A stretch of 64,000 bases of DNA from Biomphalaria glabrata (taxonomy: Eukaryota > Mollusca > Gastropoda > Planorbidae). The notes under the pieces were generated by a model, which was not told the DNA's origin, did no database searches, and saw nothing but the letters and a program-made list of their open reading frames with translations. The position numbers and the translations under genes were made by a program. Within the stretch, counting starts at the first letter, position 1. The number at the start of each line of letters is the position of its first letter. The stretch covers positions 9,625,501-9,689,500 of the forward strand of contig NC_074716.1 in assembly GCF_947242115.1 (NCBI RefSeq), read 5' to 3'. This document shows, piece after piece, positions 1 through 11,479 of the stretch.

Positions 1-304
1 TAGAATCTTTCTGTAGCATCTCACTTCTATTGCTAGAATCTTTCTGTAGCATCTCACTTCTATTGCTAGGATCTTTCTGTAGCATCTCACTTCTATTGGT
101 AGGATCTTTCTGTAGCATCTCACTTCTATTGCTAGAATCTTTATGTAGCATCTCACCTCTATTGGTAGGATCTTTCTGTAGCATCTCACTTCTATTGCTA
201 GAATCTTTCTGTAGCATCTCACTTCTATTGCTAGAATCATTCTGTAGCATCTCCCTTCTATTACTAGAATCTTTCTGTAGCATCTCACTTCTATTGCTAG
301 AATC
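1..304. repeat. 33-bp minisatellite, about 9 units
   Basis: Tandem units of 33 bp with core TTTCTGTAGCATCTCACTTC, differing by a few substitutions. The array begins before the window edge. Because 33 is divisible by 3, a frame stays open as an 11-residue repeat; this is a by-product and not evidence of a gene. Confidence 0.95.
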
Positions 305-339
305 CACTTTTCTAGTTATTCAGTCTGCATCCTAGATTC

Positions 340-1700
340 TCAAGCATATATATATATAACCAGGGAGCGCATCAATCGGATTTTTGTGTCCAGGGCTAAG
401 CCTTTGTCTTCCATATTTTTGTTTTGTAAGTTCTGCTGTGGACTATGGAATTCTGGCCAGTAGCTCAGGTTTGGTTCCTTTGTCTGAAATGATAGCTTTG
501 ATGTGAATAAAACTACAGACACTTGTCAACTTTTCGCCTCCAAAGTACATTTTAAAGCCATGTTGGCTATTGGTCATAATTTGTGGGGGGGTTTTTTCGC
601 TATTTATTAGCATACCATATGCTGCGGAAGTCTTGTCTATGCGCATCACCTATTCATCTAAATCTTCTTCTTTCTCTGCTAGATCATCTATGTCGTCCGC
701 AAAAGGCTTGTTGATAATTGTGTTTCATCCAATGCTTACAGTATCGTTGTAACCTTCGAGAGTATCTTCTATTATCCTTTCAAAGAAGATATTGAAAGAG
801 TTGGTGAAAGTAGGCAGCCTTATCTTACTCCAAATAAGGTTTGAAACCAGTCTCTAATTTTATTGTTGAGGTACACTGCACTAGTGGCCTGCTTATAGAG
901 GTTTTAAAATTATTTTTAATGTTTTTATTTACATAGTACTTTTCCATTGTCGCCCTATTGTGCCCCCATGCCATACTCTTTCGATGGTTCCGGGTCATTT
1001 CATCCCCGGTCATTTCATCCCCGGTCACTTCATCCCCGGTCATTTCATCCCCGTTCACTTCATCCCCGGTCATTTCATCCCCTGGTCACTTCATCCCCTG
1101 GTCACTTCATCCCCTGGTCACTTCATCCCCCCGGTCACTTCATCCCCGGTCATTTCATCCCCTGGTCACTTCATAGCTTTCGTGCCATCAACAAAGTAGA
1201 CAAAATAATATTATGTTGGGTGTTAAAAGCATTTCTAGTTTAGGATTTGTTCTGTTGTGCTGCGACCTTGTCATAAAACCAGCTTGTTCTTCTATATAAT
1301 TTTGAATGTTATCTGTTTTAGTCGGCTTAATATAATTTTAACAGGGCTTTGTTGGGATGGCTAATGAGATTTATAGTGTGGTAGTTTTGACTTTGCACAT
1401 TGCTTTTCTTTGAGTGTTTAGGTCCAAAGCTTGGGCCGTTCTCCTGACTGCCAAATCTTGTTGCAAATCTTAAAAAGTGCGTTTATCATGGTTTCCCCTC
1501 CAGCCTTTAGAAGTTCATCAGGAATGATGTTAACTTGGCTGATGTTCACTTTTTCAGAATATTTCACCGCTGATACTACTTCCGAGCAAAGAATAGGATA
1601 TTCGTATATTTTGGATACCACAGGGACTTTAAGTGACTCTTTATCTCCTGAGATTTCAAAGTTATGCAACTCTGCACAATATTCATTTCGTTTTACTTAC
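340..1700 (-). mobile_element. Non-LTR retrotransposon (LINE) reverse transcriptase remnant
   Basis: Minus-strand frames read as pieces of one LINE reverse transcriptase, in order. At 1418-1669 is an upstream finger/palm segment (motif IIPDELLKAGGET and NKIWQSGERP). At 640-700 is a catalytic-type FADDID stretch followed by LAEKEEDLDE. At 443-640 is the thumb-side segment with AYGMLINSEKT, MTNSQHG and the IISDKGTKPELLARI block. At 360-440 is KIRLMRSLVI. The pieces lie in different frames and are separated by a minisatellite at 992-1174, so this is a dead copy. It resembles APE-type LINEs of invertebrates; the clade is not certain. Confidence 0.75.
992..1174. repeat. 15-bp minisatellite inside the LINE remnant
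   Basis: About 12 tandem copies of a 15-16 bp unit, GGTCATTTCATCCCC, alternating with GGTCACTTCATCCCCT. Several frames stay open through it and none looks like a protein gene. Confidence 0.95.
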
Positions 1701-2276
1701 TAACATACAAGATTACTTCTAGATTAGATAAAAATTACACGAACTGAGCACTATATCTCCTTTTTGAATGGTTTATATGTATATACAAATAACATCTATT
1801 GCTATCGTGTACACATTAGTTAGAGTGGCCTTCACAATTCTTGATACTTACCTGTTGTGTTCAGTGATATATAAATATTTTCCAGACAATATCTGATCAA
1901 CGAACTAGACGCTCATGTTTAATAGTTAAATTTGTTGGATAACTTCATACTCATACTTAATGACTGCATTGGACACGAAGATTATTTACCATGAAATAAA
2001 ATGATCCTTGAAATCTTGTATCATAACAACTAATTGACATACGAATGATCGATGTTTATGCAGTTGATAATTCAAGTAGATAGATTAATAATAAATATAA
2101 ACAAGGCTACAAAGAGAGTTTGTGTTATCACACAAACTCCGAGGAGGCCCCCCGTCGGATCCCTATCGGATCCGCCTATTCGCAAGGAAGACGTGATTTT
2201 ATTTCGAATGTCAAAAGTAATAATGTTTCAAAGATTCATTTGCCGTTGTAAAAATATGTTTGTTTGTTTTTTTTCT
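1701..2276. other. Unannotated AT-rich stretch
   Basis: No coding pattern, terminal repeats or tandem array was recognised on either strand. Confidence 0.5.
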
Positions 2277-2435
2277 GTTATACATGTTTTGGATGTTCCT
2301 TCAAAGTTAAAGATACTTAACTTACTTGTCCAAACCTCCCGCTGAACGACGGGCGATGGTTGCGAGCAGGGTATGAACCCGGGAGCGTCGAGATAATCAG
2401 TCCAGCACGCTAACCACTACGACCAGGCATTGCTG
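2277..2435 (-). mobile_element. tRNA-derived SINE, family A
   Basis: On the minus strand a tRNA-like head (A-box region TGGTCGTAGTGGTTAGCG, B-box GGGTTCATACCC) is followed by a body with CAGCGGGAGGTTTGGAC and AGGAACATCCAAAACATG. The same order is seen at 28110-28290, 45833-45990, 62225-62335 and partly at 26788-26885. It is not a functional tRNA: the cloverleaf is incomplete and the sequence recurs. Confidence 0.8.
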
Positions 2436-2534
2436 TTAACTACGGTTACAATTTTTTAACCTTGGTCACATAGAGTAATTACGGCTCAGCACAAAACTAG
2501 CTCCAGCGTAAGCTACATACAAGAGCCAAAAGCG

Positions 2535-2630
2535 GTGCCCAAACCCAGGACTTGAACTGATCCAATTTAGTATATCTTCAATACAACATGTTTATAGCGA
2601 GCTCAGTGCGCTATCATCACGTTTGTGGTC
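2535..2630 (-). mobile_element. tRNA-like SINE fragment
   Basis: The minus strand shows a tRNA-like A-box stretch (GTGATAGCGCACTGAGC) and a B-box-like AGTTCAAGTCCTGGG. It is probably a SINE head of another family. Only one copy was seen here, so the class is tentative. Confidence 0.4.
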
Positions 2631-3130
2631 CAATGTAGGGTCGGCCCGGGTCGGGGTATCTGGTAGAAGGTTTCAGCCCAGTTCCGAGACGGTCACTGTC
2701 CAATTGATGTTTACTTCGGACGGTTTCGAGAAAACTACGACACACGGTGTCGCCACTTGGCATGTATCAGTTTAGAACCCCTGTAATATTTGGTGACTGG
2801 TGGTCATTGAGCTATTCCGTGTGGTCAGCACGAGTTTTTGTTTGGTTGGGGACTGACCACGAGGTGGACACCTCAGTTAAGTGTAGACTCCCGTAGAGAG
2901 AGGAGCGTTATTATCTCCTTAGATATATTATATGAGCACTGAGTAATTATTATGTAGTATGCTGTTCTTTTCATTGGATTATAATTTGTGATGGCTTAAG
3001 TTGCCAATATCTTTTGTGAATTATATTATTGTGTGAATAAAATTTATGTCTGCTACCAGTGTGTTTATCAATAATTCCAAATGTTGTCGTTGGAGACTTT
3101 AGTATACTAGTGTTATTACGCACTTGCAAA
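2631..3130. other. Unclassified stretch, moderately GC-rich at left, with AATAAA
   Basis: Starts with a GC-rich block (TAGGGTCGGCCCGGGTCGG) and contains an AATAAA near 3037. It could be the terminal part of an old retroelement or an untranslated region. No second copy is in the window to test this. Confidence 0.25.
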
Positions 3131-3189
3131 TCGAGTGCGTGTAAGAAAGTGTTTAGTTAAGAAGAACATTATAGTAGTACCAGAAGAGG

Positions 3190-3500
3190 TACCTACAACA
3201 CAGAGACATTCGCGTCATCACGCCTACAACAACAACCAGGTCGTGACACCACTGCATAGAGGACGAAGAAACAGTAGACCACATTCGTCACTGCATAGAG
3301 GACAAAGAAACAGTAGACCACATTCATCACTTCATAGAGGACAAAGAAACGGTAGACCACATTCTTTATGATTGTTGTGTTCTGCATGAGGGGACAAGGA
3401 TTGGATAGAGAGAGAACTGGTTCGTGAGAGGCATAAGGAATGTCCTTCTACGGGGGCAAGGCAAACTCAATGCCCCCTTCCTTGCACATGCTCTAAGGGA
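3190..3500 (+). mobile_element. LINE ORF2 C-terminal fragment with 39-bp tandem duplication
   Basis: In one + frame the sequence reads HCIEDEETVDHI, repeated about three times, then LYDCCVLHEGTRIG. This is the Cys/His knuckle that closes many LINE polymerases (HxxxxETVDHILxxCP type). The unit is 39 bp (13 codons) at about 3247-3363, so the knuckle itself has been tandemly duplicated in frame. Only the C-terminal end of the element is present. Confidence 0.6.
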
Positions 3501-4730
3501 GTAATCTCAGCATGTTTATTTACTAATTACTTATTTTACTAATTTTTAAAGTTACTTGAGTCTGAATTCAAACTTGAGGCTCCATGATAGAAAGCCTTAG
3601 TTTGTTTTTTTTTTCATTTTTTTTTTTACTGCTGAGCTTTTCACGTATTTCTAAAAATTGCCTTTTCTACTCTACGTTTTATTACAATCGTTAGCGAACG
3701 AGCAATTTCACTTTTTGTTTGAATGAGGGGGACCGATGCATTTATAGAACATTTTTCATTTAAAATAGAATTAATTAATTACGATAATTGAATTACCTCC
3801 TTGGTTCACTGCTCCCAATGATTCATCTGTTGTCATCTATACTGTGTAACTGTGCAAAATTCTAACTTGATTCTAGATAAGAAGAGGGAAAAGTAAAGTG
3901 TTTATAGACTAGACAGACTGACAGGGTGAGATAATATACATAAAAGCTTGATAAAAAAAAGATAGTGGAACTGACTTCCATACGTTACCAACACTGCAAT
4001 TTTACGGTCTTGTAGATACGCCAAAAGGCTTTCTTGTTAGAATAATCTCCCAAAGATGTTAATCGTCAGTAGAAAAACATTAAGGAAATTTCTGATATCA
4101 CAGATTATTCAAAGTGACTCTGTTGGTTCGCGTGAGTCACATGTCAAAATATAAACTAATTTACACACATATATACGCTCGATAAAATAACCTTGAGAGA
4201 GAGAAAGAGAGAGCGGATTTATTATTACAACGAAAGCACACTTAATATCGGATAAATAAGATTGATAAAACTTTGTTGTGCTCAGTAAGCTCTAAATATA
4301 GCAAGTATTGCTTATTACTTGTGTACAATCCACTGCAATAACCACCTCTTGATCAGAAAAAAAGCAGATTTTCAATATATGTCAGTGTACATTTAAAAAA
4401 CGTCCTGTTTTAGACTCGTAAATATTGGGTAAGTGAGCTCATTTACATTCAATATTTTATCAGCTTTATCTAAGTTAAGTTTATCTGTTAACATTTAGGT
4501 TTAGAGTACATCACAATGTAAAGTGCTTGTATTTCAAACTCTGGCCATACATAAAGTGATGTGATTCCAACAAAAATGTACAACCTCCAGATATTTACTC
4601 ACACCATGGGTGTAGCCTCAGTATCATGGTTTACCCGAAATGAAACATCTTCCCCCAACTCAGACAAATGATCACTGATATGTATGTGTATTATCGCTAG
4701 GCTTCATTAATAAGGTAAATCTATAAGAAT
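3501..4730. other. Unannotated AT-rich intergenic DNA
   Basis: Nothing recognisable beyond poly-T and poly-A runs and a short GA-rich stretch near 4195-4215. Confidence 0.5.
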
Positions 4731-4811
4731 TTAACTCTTTCTCTCCTAACTGACGATACCAGCGTTGATTCCACCAGAATGTGGTAAATAATTACGGAGA
4801 GAAAGAGTTAA
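4731..4811. mobile_element. 81-bp MITE with TTAA ends
   Basis: Begins and ends with TTAA. Just inside are inverted ends CTCTTTCTCTCC on the left and GGAGAGAAAGAG on the right, 12 bp and perfect. A TTAA target duplication is typical of piggyBac-type elements, although the terminal sequence itself is not a classical piggyBac end. It is far too short to encode anything and could fold into a hairpin. Confidence 0.7.
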
Positions 4812-5642
4812 GCAACAGCCTGAGAAAAACTAAAGTTACAGAATTCAGTGAGGCGAATCCATGAATACACTCCCATAATAAAATGTCTGGGTTCTTTTAA
4901 TTAAGTAGAGATTTCAGCAGCCCGAGAAAAACAAAAGCAATTACCTGATTCTTTGAGCAAAGGCACGGGACATTTATAAATTTACTCCTTCTTATTAGTG
5001 AACTAGAGCAAAAATACATCAACAAAATTCCATGAGCGTAGCTAGGGGAAGGTTTCAGGTTGAACCCTCCCCCCAAAAAAAAATAATTAAAAAATGGATT
5101 ACTGGTTTCAGTTAGAAAAATTTAGTGAATAGTACATTTGATATTTAACTTGAACTTTTGTGTTAGATGACTATTAGGATAATGTGCAGCAGACTCCTCC
5201 TAAAATTTAGCTTAAGTTCGCAAAGGCGAAGGTAAGGTCTGTCATTCCTATAACTTCAGAAAGAACATATTGTAGGACACAAAATAAAATAAAATGAACA
5301 AGCTTGAATAAAATTACATTACGTTAATTTAGAGTATACGTGTGTGTGTGTTTTTGTTTGTGTTTGTAAGAGTATAAAAAAAAAATTGGAAAAAAATAAC
5401 CACACCTTTACCACCCACCCATCCCCCCCCCAAAAAAAAATGCTGGCCATGGCTAGTTTGCTCTCATCATTATGTAATGTGTTTTATTATACCACCAGTT
5501 AAATCTGTCATTAAGGGTTGAGCCAAGTCTCGTGAAACTCCAGACCAGCAAGAGCTTCGTCTTATAGCCTGACTGAACAAGACGTTCTGTCTGGCGAAGT
5601 TATAACCAGACGTCTAGATTGTCAACATTCGCTATTTCCAGT
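4812..5642. other. Unannotated DNA with a possible hAT-type element edge
   Basis: Near 5035 the sequence GAGCGTAGCTAGGGG resembles the left end of the hAT MITE at 34491 (GTGGCGTAGCTAGGG). Near 5442-5455 a TGGCCATGGCTAG stretch could be a decayed right end. Support is weak. A short (TG)n/(GT)n tract lies near 5340. Confidence 0.3.
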
Positions 5643-5956
5643 GGGTTAGACACTCCTGACTCAAGGGTTAGACACTTCTGACTCAAGGGTTAGACACTCC
5701 TGACTCAAGGGTTAGACACTCCTGACTCAAGGGTTAGACACTCCTGACTGAAGGGTTAGACACTCCTGACTCAAGGGTTAGACACTCCTGACTCAAGGGT
5801 TAGACACTCCTGACTCAAGGGTTAGACACTCCTGACTCAAGGGTTAGACACTCCTGACTCAAGGGTTAGACACTCCTGACTCAAGGGTTAGACACTCCTG
5901 ACTCAAGGGTTAGACATTCCTGACTCAAGGGTTAGACACTCCTGACTCAAGGGTTA
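5643..5956. repeat. 22-bp minisatellite, about 14 units
   Basis: Near-perfect tandem copies of GGGTTAGACACTCCTGACTC plus AA, with a handful of single-base variants. High homogeneity suggests recent expansion. Confidence 0.97.
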
Positions 5957-6039
5957 GTACGTTCGGCCAAAGCACTCCCAAGACCAAAGTCATTTTCCTC
6001 TACTTGCCAGATTTACCGTGCGGGACTCAATTCCTAGGT

Positions 6040-6215
6040 AACGACGCATGGACTGTTAACACGGTCATAGGAGCTCTCTCACAGTGCAATAGAAACGCTC
6101 TCGCCCCCCAAGGTAGATTTTGTTTTTGGTACCCTTTGGCATAGTTGATTTCTTCTACGACCGCTTCCACCCGGGCGCCACGCTGAGGCAGTGTATCTTG
6201 ACGCGCATTTGACCA
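6040..6215 (+). repeat. Dispersed repeat with GC-rich core, copy 1
   Basis: Shares the core TTCCACCCGGGCGCCACG then CTGAGGC (6165-6187) with 11147-11171, and looser similarity for about 100 bp upstream. Class unknown. Confidence 0.5.
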
Positions 6216-9200
6216 CCTTTTGTCTCTATAGCTAAAGCCTTTGGATCTTAGCTAAAATGGATATTCCTATTTCTTTTTTAACACAAGAAAGCCTTGAAGT
6301 ATTAATTATCTTGAATTATCTTATCTCACCTCCTATTTCCTTTCCTGTGATGCTAAAACTAATACCATCGGGCAAGATTCGGTCTGGGAAACTTCCGATA
6401 TTCTAAATGTGTCTTGGTCATCACATAAAGTTTAGGAACCTGAAGTCTTCCCACAGCACTTTTGTCCTGACTGAATGTTATCCATCAACTTCATAGGAGA
6501 CAAAAAGTTTTTACAGCACGCTTAAGGTCGACTTTCATCCAATTCGGTGGAAAGTCGTTTGTTTATCTCAAGCAGTTTCCAAGGAGAAATGTCTACAAAC
6601 ATTACTTTGAACCATTGCAAGTCATTGTCTGGTTGTGAGAGATACAACAATATGAATTCACAATTCCAAGGATTGGGACGACGTTACAACATTTATATCT
6701 ATTTCTTTAGACAAAGTTATACGTATGAACATTCAGGACAAGTTTATTTTACTGTTTCTTCCTACGAATTTGTGTATTTCAAATAATGAATAGATACAGT
6801 AATGTTAAAAAAGCAATCACAGTAACATTTTAAAAAGCATAATTATATCTAACAGATCACTTTCACTTTGTTTGCAAAGTTTTTAATTTTATTAATATTA
6901 AAGTAATGAAACTCTACTGATATTTTCAGTAACATTTCTTTCTATAATATATTTTATACTAAAGTAAAAGATTTACATCGGACACCAGGCAAGAACAATA
7001 AATATAAAACGATTTAGGTAACATAATAATTTGAAACACTTCAATTCCCACTGGTAACACATATTTTTCCTTTACAAGAGCCCTTATGGGCCCCTACTGG
7101 TCGTGGGCTCGGGTGCAGCAATGAACCCCTTCGCTCCAAGGCTGCTACGCCACTGTTTCCAACTGTGGTGTATAATTAGCACCACTTCACAAGATGCCTC
7201 TTTCTCTATTGCTTTGGGGAGGTGTAATGTTTTGGATATCGTTGGCTTGTCGTCTGGTGTCTAGGGTGCTGTTATGATTGAATTACGCCTTGCACATTAA
7301 GTAGGCCTAATGGATACAGGCAATCAATAATTGGCATGTTAATAAATAGAAAAATACAAATATTTATTTATTAACAATTGAAAAGGGAGGGAATGAATCT
7401 ATATCATGACTTAATGAAAAACAAAGAAAATGCAGTATTAGAGTTATGGTCTAGTTTTAAGTAAGGGTAATATTAAAGAATGTTGAAAATGTATAATTAT
7501 TTCTAAGAGAAATGATAAATTACTAAGATAAAGGCCGACTACTTTTATGATATTTTAATATGAACTAGTGGTGCTCGTTACAGGTAGTTACGGTCAACGA
7601 AAAATAGGTGTTTAAAATCGTAATCACATCATTATTCGGTAAGGTAAGGAAGACGCAGAAATAGGCGGACTATCTTTTAGCCATTGTGAGGGAGAGGGGC
7701 CGAAAAACAAAAATCTTGGTTTTTAAAGTAAATCAAATTTGATCATTGTTTTTTTTTTTTTTTTTTTTGGTTGTTGTTTGTTTGTTTGTTTTTTAGTTGG
7801 TATTTTTCTTTTAAATATGTATTGACGAAATGTAGAAACAGAGTCAATTTTATAGTAAATCTTTAAAAAAAAAACACATTGTCTTCAAGCATTGGGCTAA
7901 TTATCAATGGGCGGGTGGGACAGCAAAGCTTATGGGCGCTAAAACTAGAACACGACATAAACTATCACATATTTCCGTCGCTACGTTTGTTAATTTCGTT
8001 TACATTATATGTAAGTTTTCTTTGCTTATTGATGACTTTTCTTAAGTAAATATGAAATACTGACACTATTTTGATATAAAGGAAGTGGGCAAAGACCAGC
8101 CTTGAGGCTTCGGGCGCTTGGCGCGCAACTGTCTTCAAAATGGAAAAAAAATATATTAAAATTTTGGTTTGTTTCCCTTTACTTTAGCAGTTTAAAAAAA
8201 TGTCAAAGTTTGGTCTAGCTTGGGCTCGTTTTTGTTTGTGACATGTTGAGAAAAGAAGTAGCATTTGGTACCTATTACTACAAGACCTTAAATGAGCGAA
8301 TCGTGTGCTGTAGTAGTAACAAAAGATAGTCAAGTTCCCCTTTCAGACTTTGCGATCTATTGGGCAGATCATGTAAAGGTAGAGGTAACAAAAATAGATA
8401 ATAGATACGCCTTGAGCTGATTCTATTCTAGCTACATACTTTGAAATTGATTACCTACACATCAACTCACAATGGAAATTCCCGAAATTATTTGTTTCCC
8501 CGTGTGCGGTGTTTAAAATAGATTAGTCGGTAGGCTATTTTATCTAGTAGATAATATATACATAATAGGTAAGTAAATATAACATAATATAATCATTTTT
8601 ATATAAGGAAATGTTTTTTTTCCCACAGCCTGGCTCAAATACAGCCCAAAGCCTTACTCAATCACCGCTTAAGACCTTACACCCTGGAACTTGGGCCAAG
8701 ATTTTTTTCGGGGGGTTGTGGGTATGGAATCTTTTTTTTCCTTTACCCACACATATACCGATACATATATATTCCATACAACGTCTAGGCAAAGTAGCAA
8801 ATGGAGAAAATCATTTCTTTACTATTCATGGAAGTTTCAGGCATTCTATAGGATGCCTGCTTTCGTTCTTAGCCGGTAACATAATATTTATGAAGATAGT
8901 TTCGACTAGTTCTCTGACCCACCCCCCTGCCACAGTTGACACGTCCACACATCTGTCACAAGTTCACACATTTCACAAGTCCACACATCTGTCACAACTC
9001 ATCAAAGCTCAACTTCAGTCCATACGTCACTTTTATTCTTCAATGACCACAGAACACTTGCTAGCACCAAGAACGTCCGTGGTCACTCCCTGTTTTTTTC
9101 AAACCTGTTCCCTGGTCACTGTCCTGAAATAATATACTAATAATGCTTGTTGGTTTACTTGTCTTAGAACTGAAAGGGCGCTTGACGTTTTGGCGCAGCC

Positions 9201-9859
9201 AAATGATTTCAAGTTTCAGTACTGTTTAAACAACTAAACATCCATCACACTACTATCCCATTCCTTTAGCCGCTTAATGCAAGACAATACATTTTTTATG
9301 ACAGAGTTGGGGTTTCACCTAAAAGAAACATGAAGGATTGACTTGGATTATATCAAAAGTAGGAATCGAGTAAAAGCCGGTCATTTTAACGTTTTAGGCA
9401 AATGCCTGCCGTAAAGAGAAAACGAACTTATAAAAGAAGCTTCTCATTTTGCAGGACGCCAAGTAACTCTTTAAAAGAATGAACAACATGACAAGAAGAG
9501 TAAAAAGAACTGTAACAAATGTAACAACTAGATGACTAAACGCAATCAGCTATCAGCACACATAACTGGAGTTCAATAAGTTCAGGATATTAATCCAATT
9601 GTAACTCAAGTTCCAAGAAACACATTTTAATACAGGAAGTAAAACAGTCATTCAAAATTTTGTTTCAAACATAAAGCGCAGGCAACCATGGTGTCTGTGT
9701 CTCTACACATGTTATAAATATATCTGACATTCCTATTACCAGGACAAAATGGGATTATTAAAAAGTTATTGATTTTAAAAAAGGCGATAAGGAATTTAAA
9801 GGAGTATGCAAACTCATGAATTCTCATACACCTCTTCAGCCACCTTCAATAAAGTCCAG
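6216..9859. other. Unannotated AT-rich intergenic DNA
   Basis: No gene recognised. It contains a poly-T run (about 7747-7768) followed by (GTTT)n, and a short GC-richer block at 7075-7160 that may be a repeat fragment. A 173-codon frame at 8611-9132 has no recognisable domain and includes a local CCACACATCTGTCACAA repeat, so it is not called. Confidence 0.45.
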
Positions 9860-10250
9860 TAGGGAATCGGCGCCGAAGGCGTAATTATGCTGTTGATCAT
9901 TGGCAAGGCTTTTATCCAACGAACAGACTTGGACCAGGAGCTTTTCACCCTGTCTGAGGGCTTCCTGCTGTAACGGCCATGGATTGATTAAGGCGACCGT
10001 GCCGCGTATACAGACACCGCGCCTCGGTCCTGGGTCCCACTCGCTATAAAGTGCCGAAGGCAGCGCTAAACGTGGGAGTTTATCTCATATTCCTATACTG
10101 TTACCTCCACATTTCGTGCAAGGATCCCCACTCCAGCTAAAGAGACAATGATGTCAGCCGCCTTTGTGGAACAGTGTTGCGGACTTTTTGGACTGAGTTG
10201 CTGGCTTTTGTTCCATCTCCACCTCGAGTGTGATAAAAAAAAAAATAAAC
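9860..10250. other. GC-rich island, unclassified
   Basis: Base composition is clearly higher in GC than the flanks, with GGCGCCGAAGGCG and CCGTGCCGCGTATACAGA. No long conserved frame was recognised. It is probably part of an old repeat, since other GC-rich pieces nearby (6165, 10330, 11147) share short words. Confidence 0.3.
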
Positions 10251-10489
10251 TCACCTAGGGAATCCAACTAGTGCCTTATTCACTTCCCGTTCTTAGCCTA
10301 TCTAGTTAACTCCTAAACTTTTCCGCAGGACGCCAAGCTGAGGCGACGGGGGCTGAATGATGCCTAGACAATTGACAATCCAAAGTTCCGCAGGAATTCA
10401 TCAAATTAAAGAAATCAGTTTAATATATACATATTTTTTTTTTAAATATCGCTTATATTGATTGAAATTTAACTATAAGATTTAGTATA

Positions 10490-10690
10490 ATTAAGTAAAT
10501 TGTCCATATAAAACAAAATTAATTACTCAAAATAAATTGATTAACTAATTGGTTAATTTGTTTCTATTGAGTCCTGTGTTGTCATAAAAAAAAATAATAA
10601 TAGCGCAAAGTTTCAACTTGATCCGAGAATGGGAAGTGGAAGGAAGAACAAGTAAAAGATTTTAACTAGACAAGCTTTGTAAAAATGGAA
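10490..10690 (-). repeat. Dispersed repeat family R, minus copy
   Basis: The minus strand matches the consensus seen at 21253-21470: ACAAAGCTT near the start, a CAAG-TGAAA-TTTGCGC block, then AATTAACCAATTAGTTAATC. Other copies are at 15941-16060, 24248-24455, 24510-24705 and 54430-54665. Confidence 0.6.
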
Positions 10691-11034
10691 GAAAACATAT
10701 TGGATCGGCCCGCAATGGGCATTTTTTGGAAATTTTTAAGGCATTTCTTAAAACGATTCCGATAAGCCACAATCTTGTGATACGATTCTTCTTTTTTTAT
10801 TATAATTGTCGAAACTTAACTTTGAGTCGAAGAATCTTGGAGCTCTAGGCTCACGGGAAATCGCTCCATCTATTTGAACAAATTTCTGTCCTGGAAAGAT
10901 CCAAGCAGATGCATTTTTTTTTGCATCCTCATATACTATGACTGGTATATTCTAATCCCAAAGCGAGTTAAAGCCGAGCATACCGACCACATCCGCGAAA
11001 ATGGCCCCTTGAAGCACGGTTTGTGGGTAGTGAC

Positions 11035-11190
11035 ATGTTTATTTGAGGCCCTAATCCATCCCCGTAAGTGCAATGGACTCGGTCCTACACCCCAATAGGG
11101 GTTCTATTTTGCTTCGCTCTTGGTTAATCGTCACCTCTAACGACCGTTTCCACCCGAGCGCCACGTTGAGGCTGTGAAGCTCTGATACAA
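11035..11190 (+). repeat. Dispersed repeat with GC-rich core, copy 2
   Basis: Core TTCCACCCGAGCGCCACG then TTGAGGC matches 6165-6187 with two changes. Confidence 0.5.
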
Positions 11191-11309
11191 TTTTTAACAT
11201 TGTAACAATTTAACAATTTTATTTTGTTTTTTAGCGAAGCAAAATTGCTTAAAAGACAGTCAAAATGACAAACAACAACAATAATAATAATAATAATAAT
11301 AATAGTAAG

Positions 11310-11415
11310 GCTTGTCTTCGAATCCGAAGATTAATGAGGAATGCAATATTTCCCGTGGCTACGCAGCCCCAGCTGTGACCTACATATTTTGCCACACACA
11401 GGGCAAGCAACAATA
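11310..11415 (-). mobile_element. 3' end of RTE-like LINE (same family as 53402-54276)
   Basis: Carries CCGTGGCTACGCAGCCCCAG and CAGCTGTGACCTA, also present at 53440-53470. On the minus strand this is the terminal zinc-knuckle coding region (SQLGLRSHG type). Only about 100 bp of the 3' end is present. Confidence 0.7.
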
Positions 11416-11479
11416 ACAATACGCTCACTATAGTGGTTATACGTTATCATTTAAGGCTATTAAGGAGTATATGTATACT

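Noticed and set aside
30-335. Open frame of 101 codons with an 11-residue repeat
   Set aside because: It is a direct translation of the 33-bp minisatellite; no start context and no domain.
947-1243. Three overlapping frames rich in His, Pro and Ser
   Set aside because: They are translations of the 15-bp minisatellite in three frames.
2277-2435. tRNA gene
   Set aside because: A and B box words are present but the cloverleaf is incomplete and the same body recurs at four other places, so it is a SINE. The same goes for 22695, 25050 and 28110.
2631-3130. Solo LTR
   Set aside because: It has a poly-A signal and GC-rich start, but no matching ends, no target duplication and no second copy.
5643-5956. 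CRISPR-like array
   Set aside because: Units are contiguous 22-bp repeats without unique spacers, and the window is eukaryotic. The same applies to 23655-23946 and 29296-29472.
8611-9132. 173-codon frame
   Set aside because: AT-rich, no recognisable domain, unlikely composition, and includes a short local repeat.
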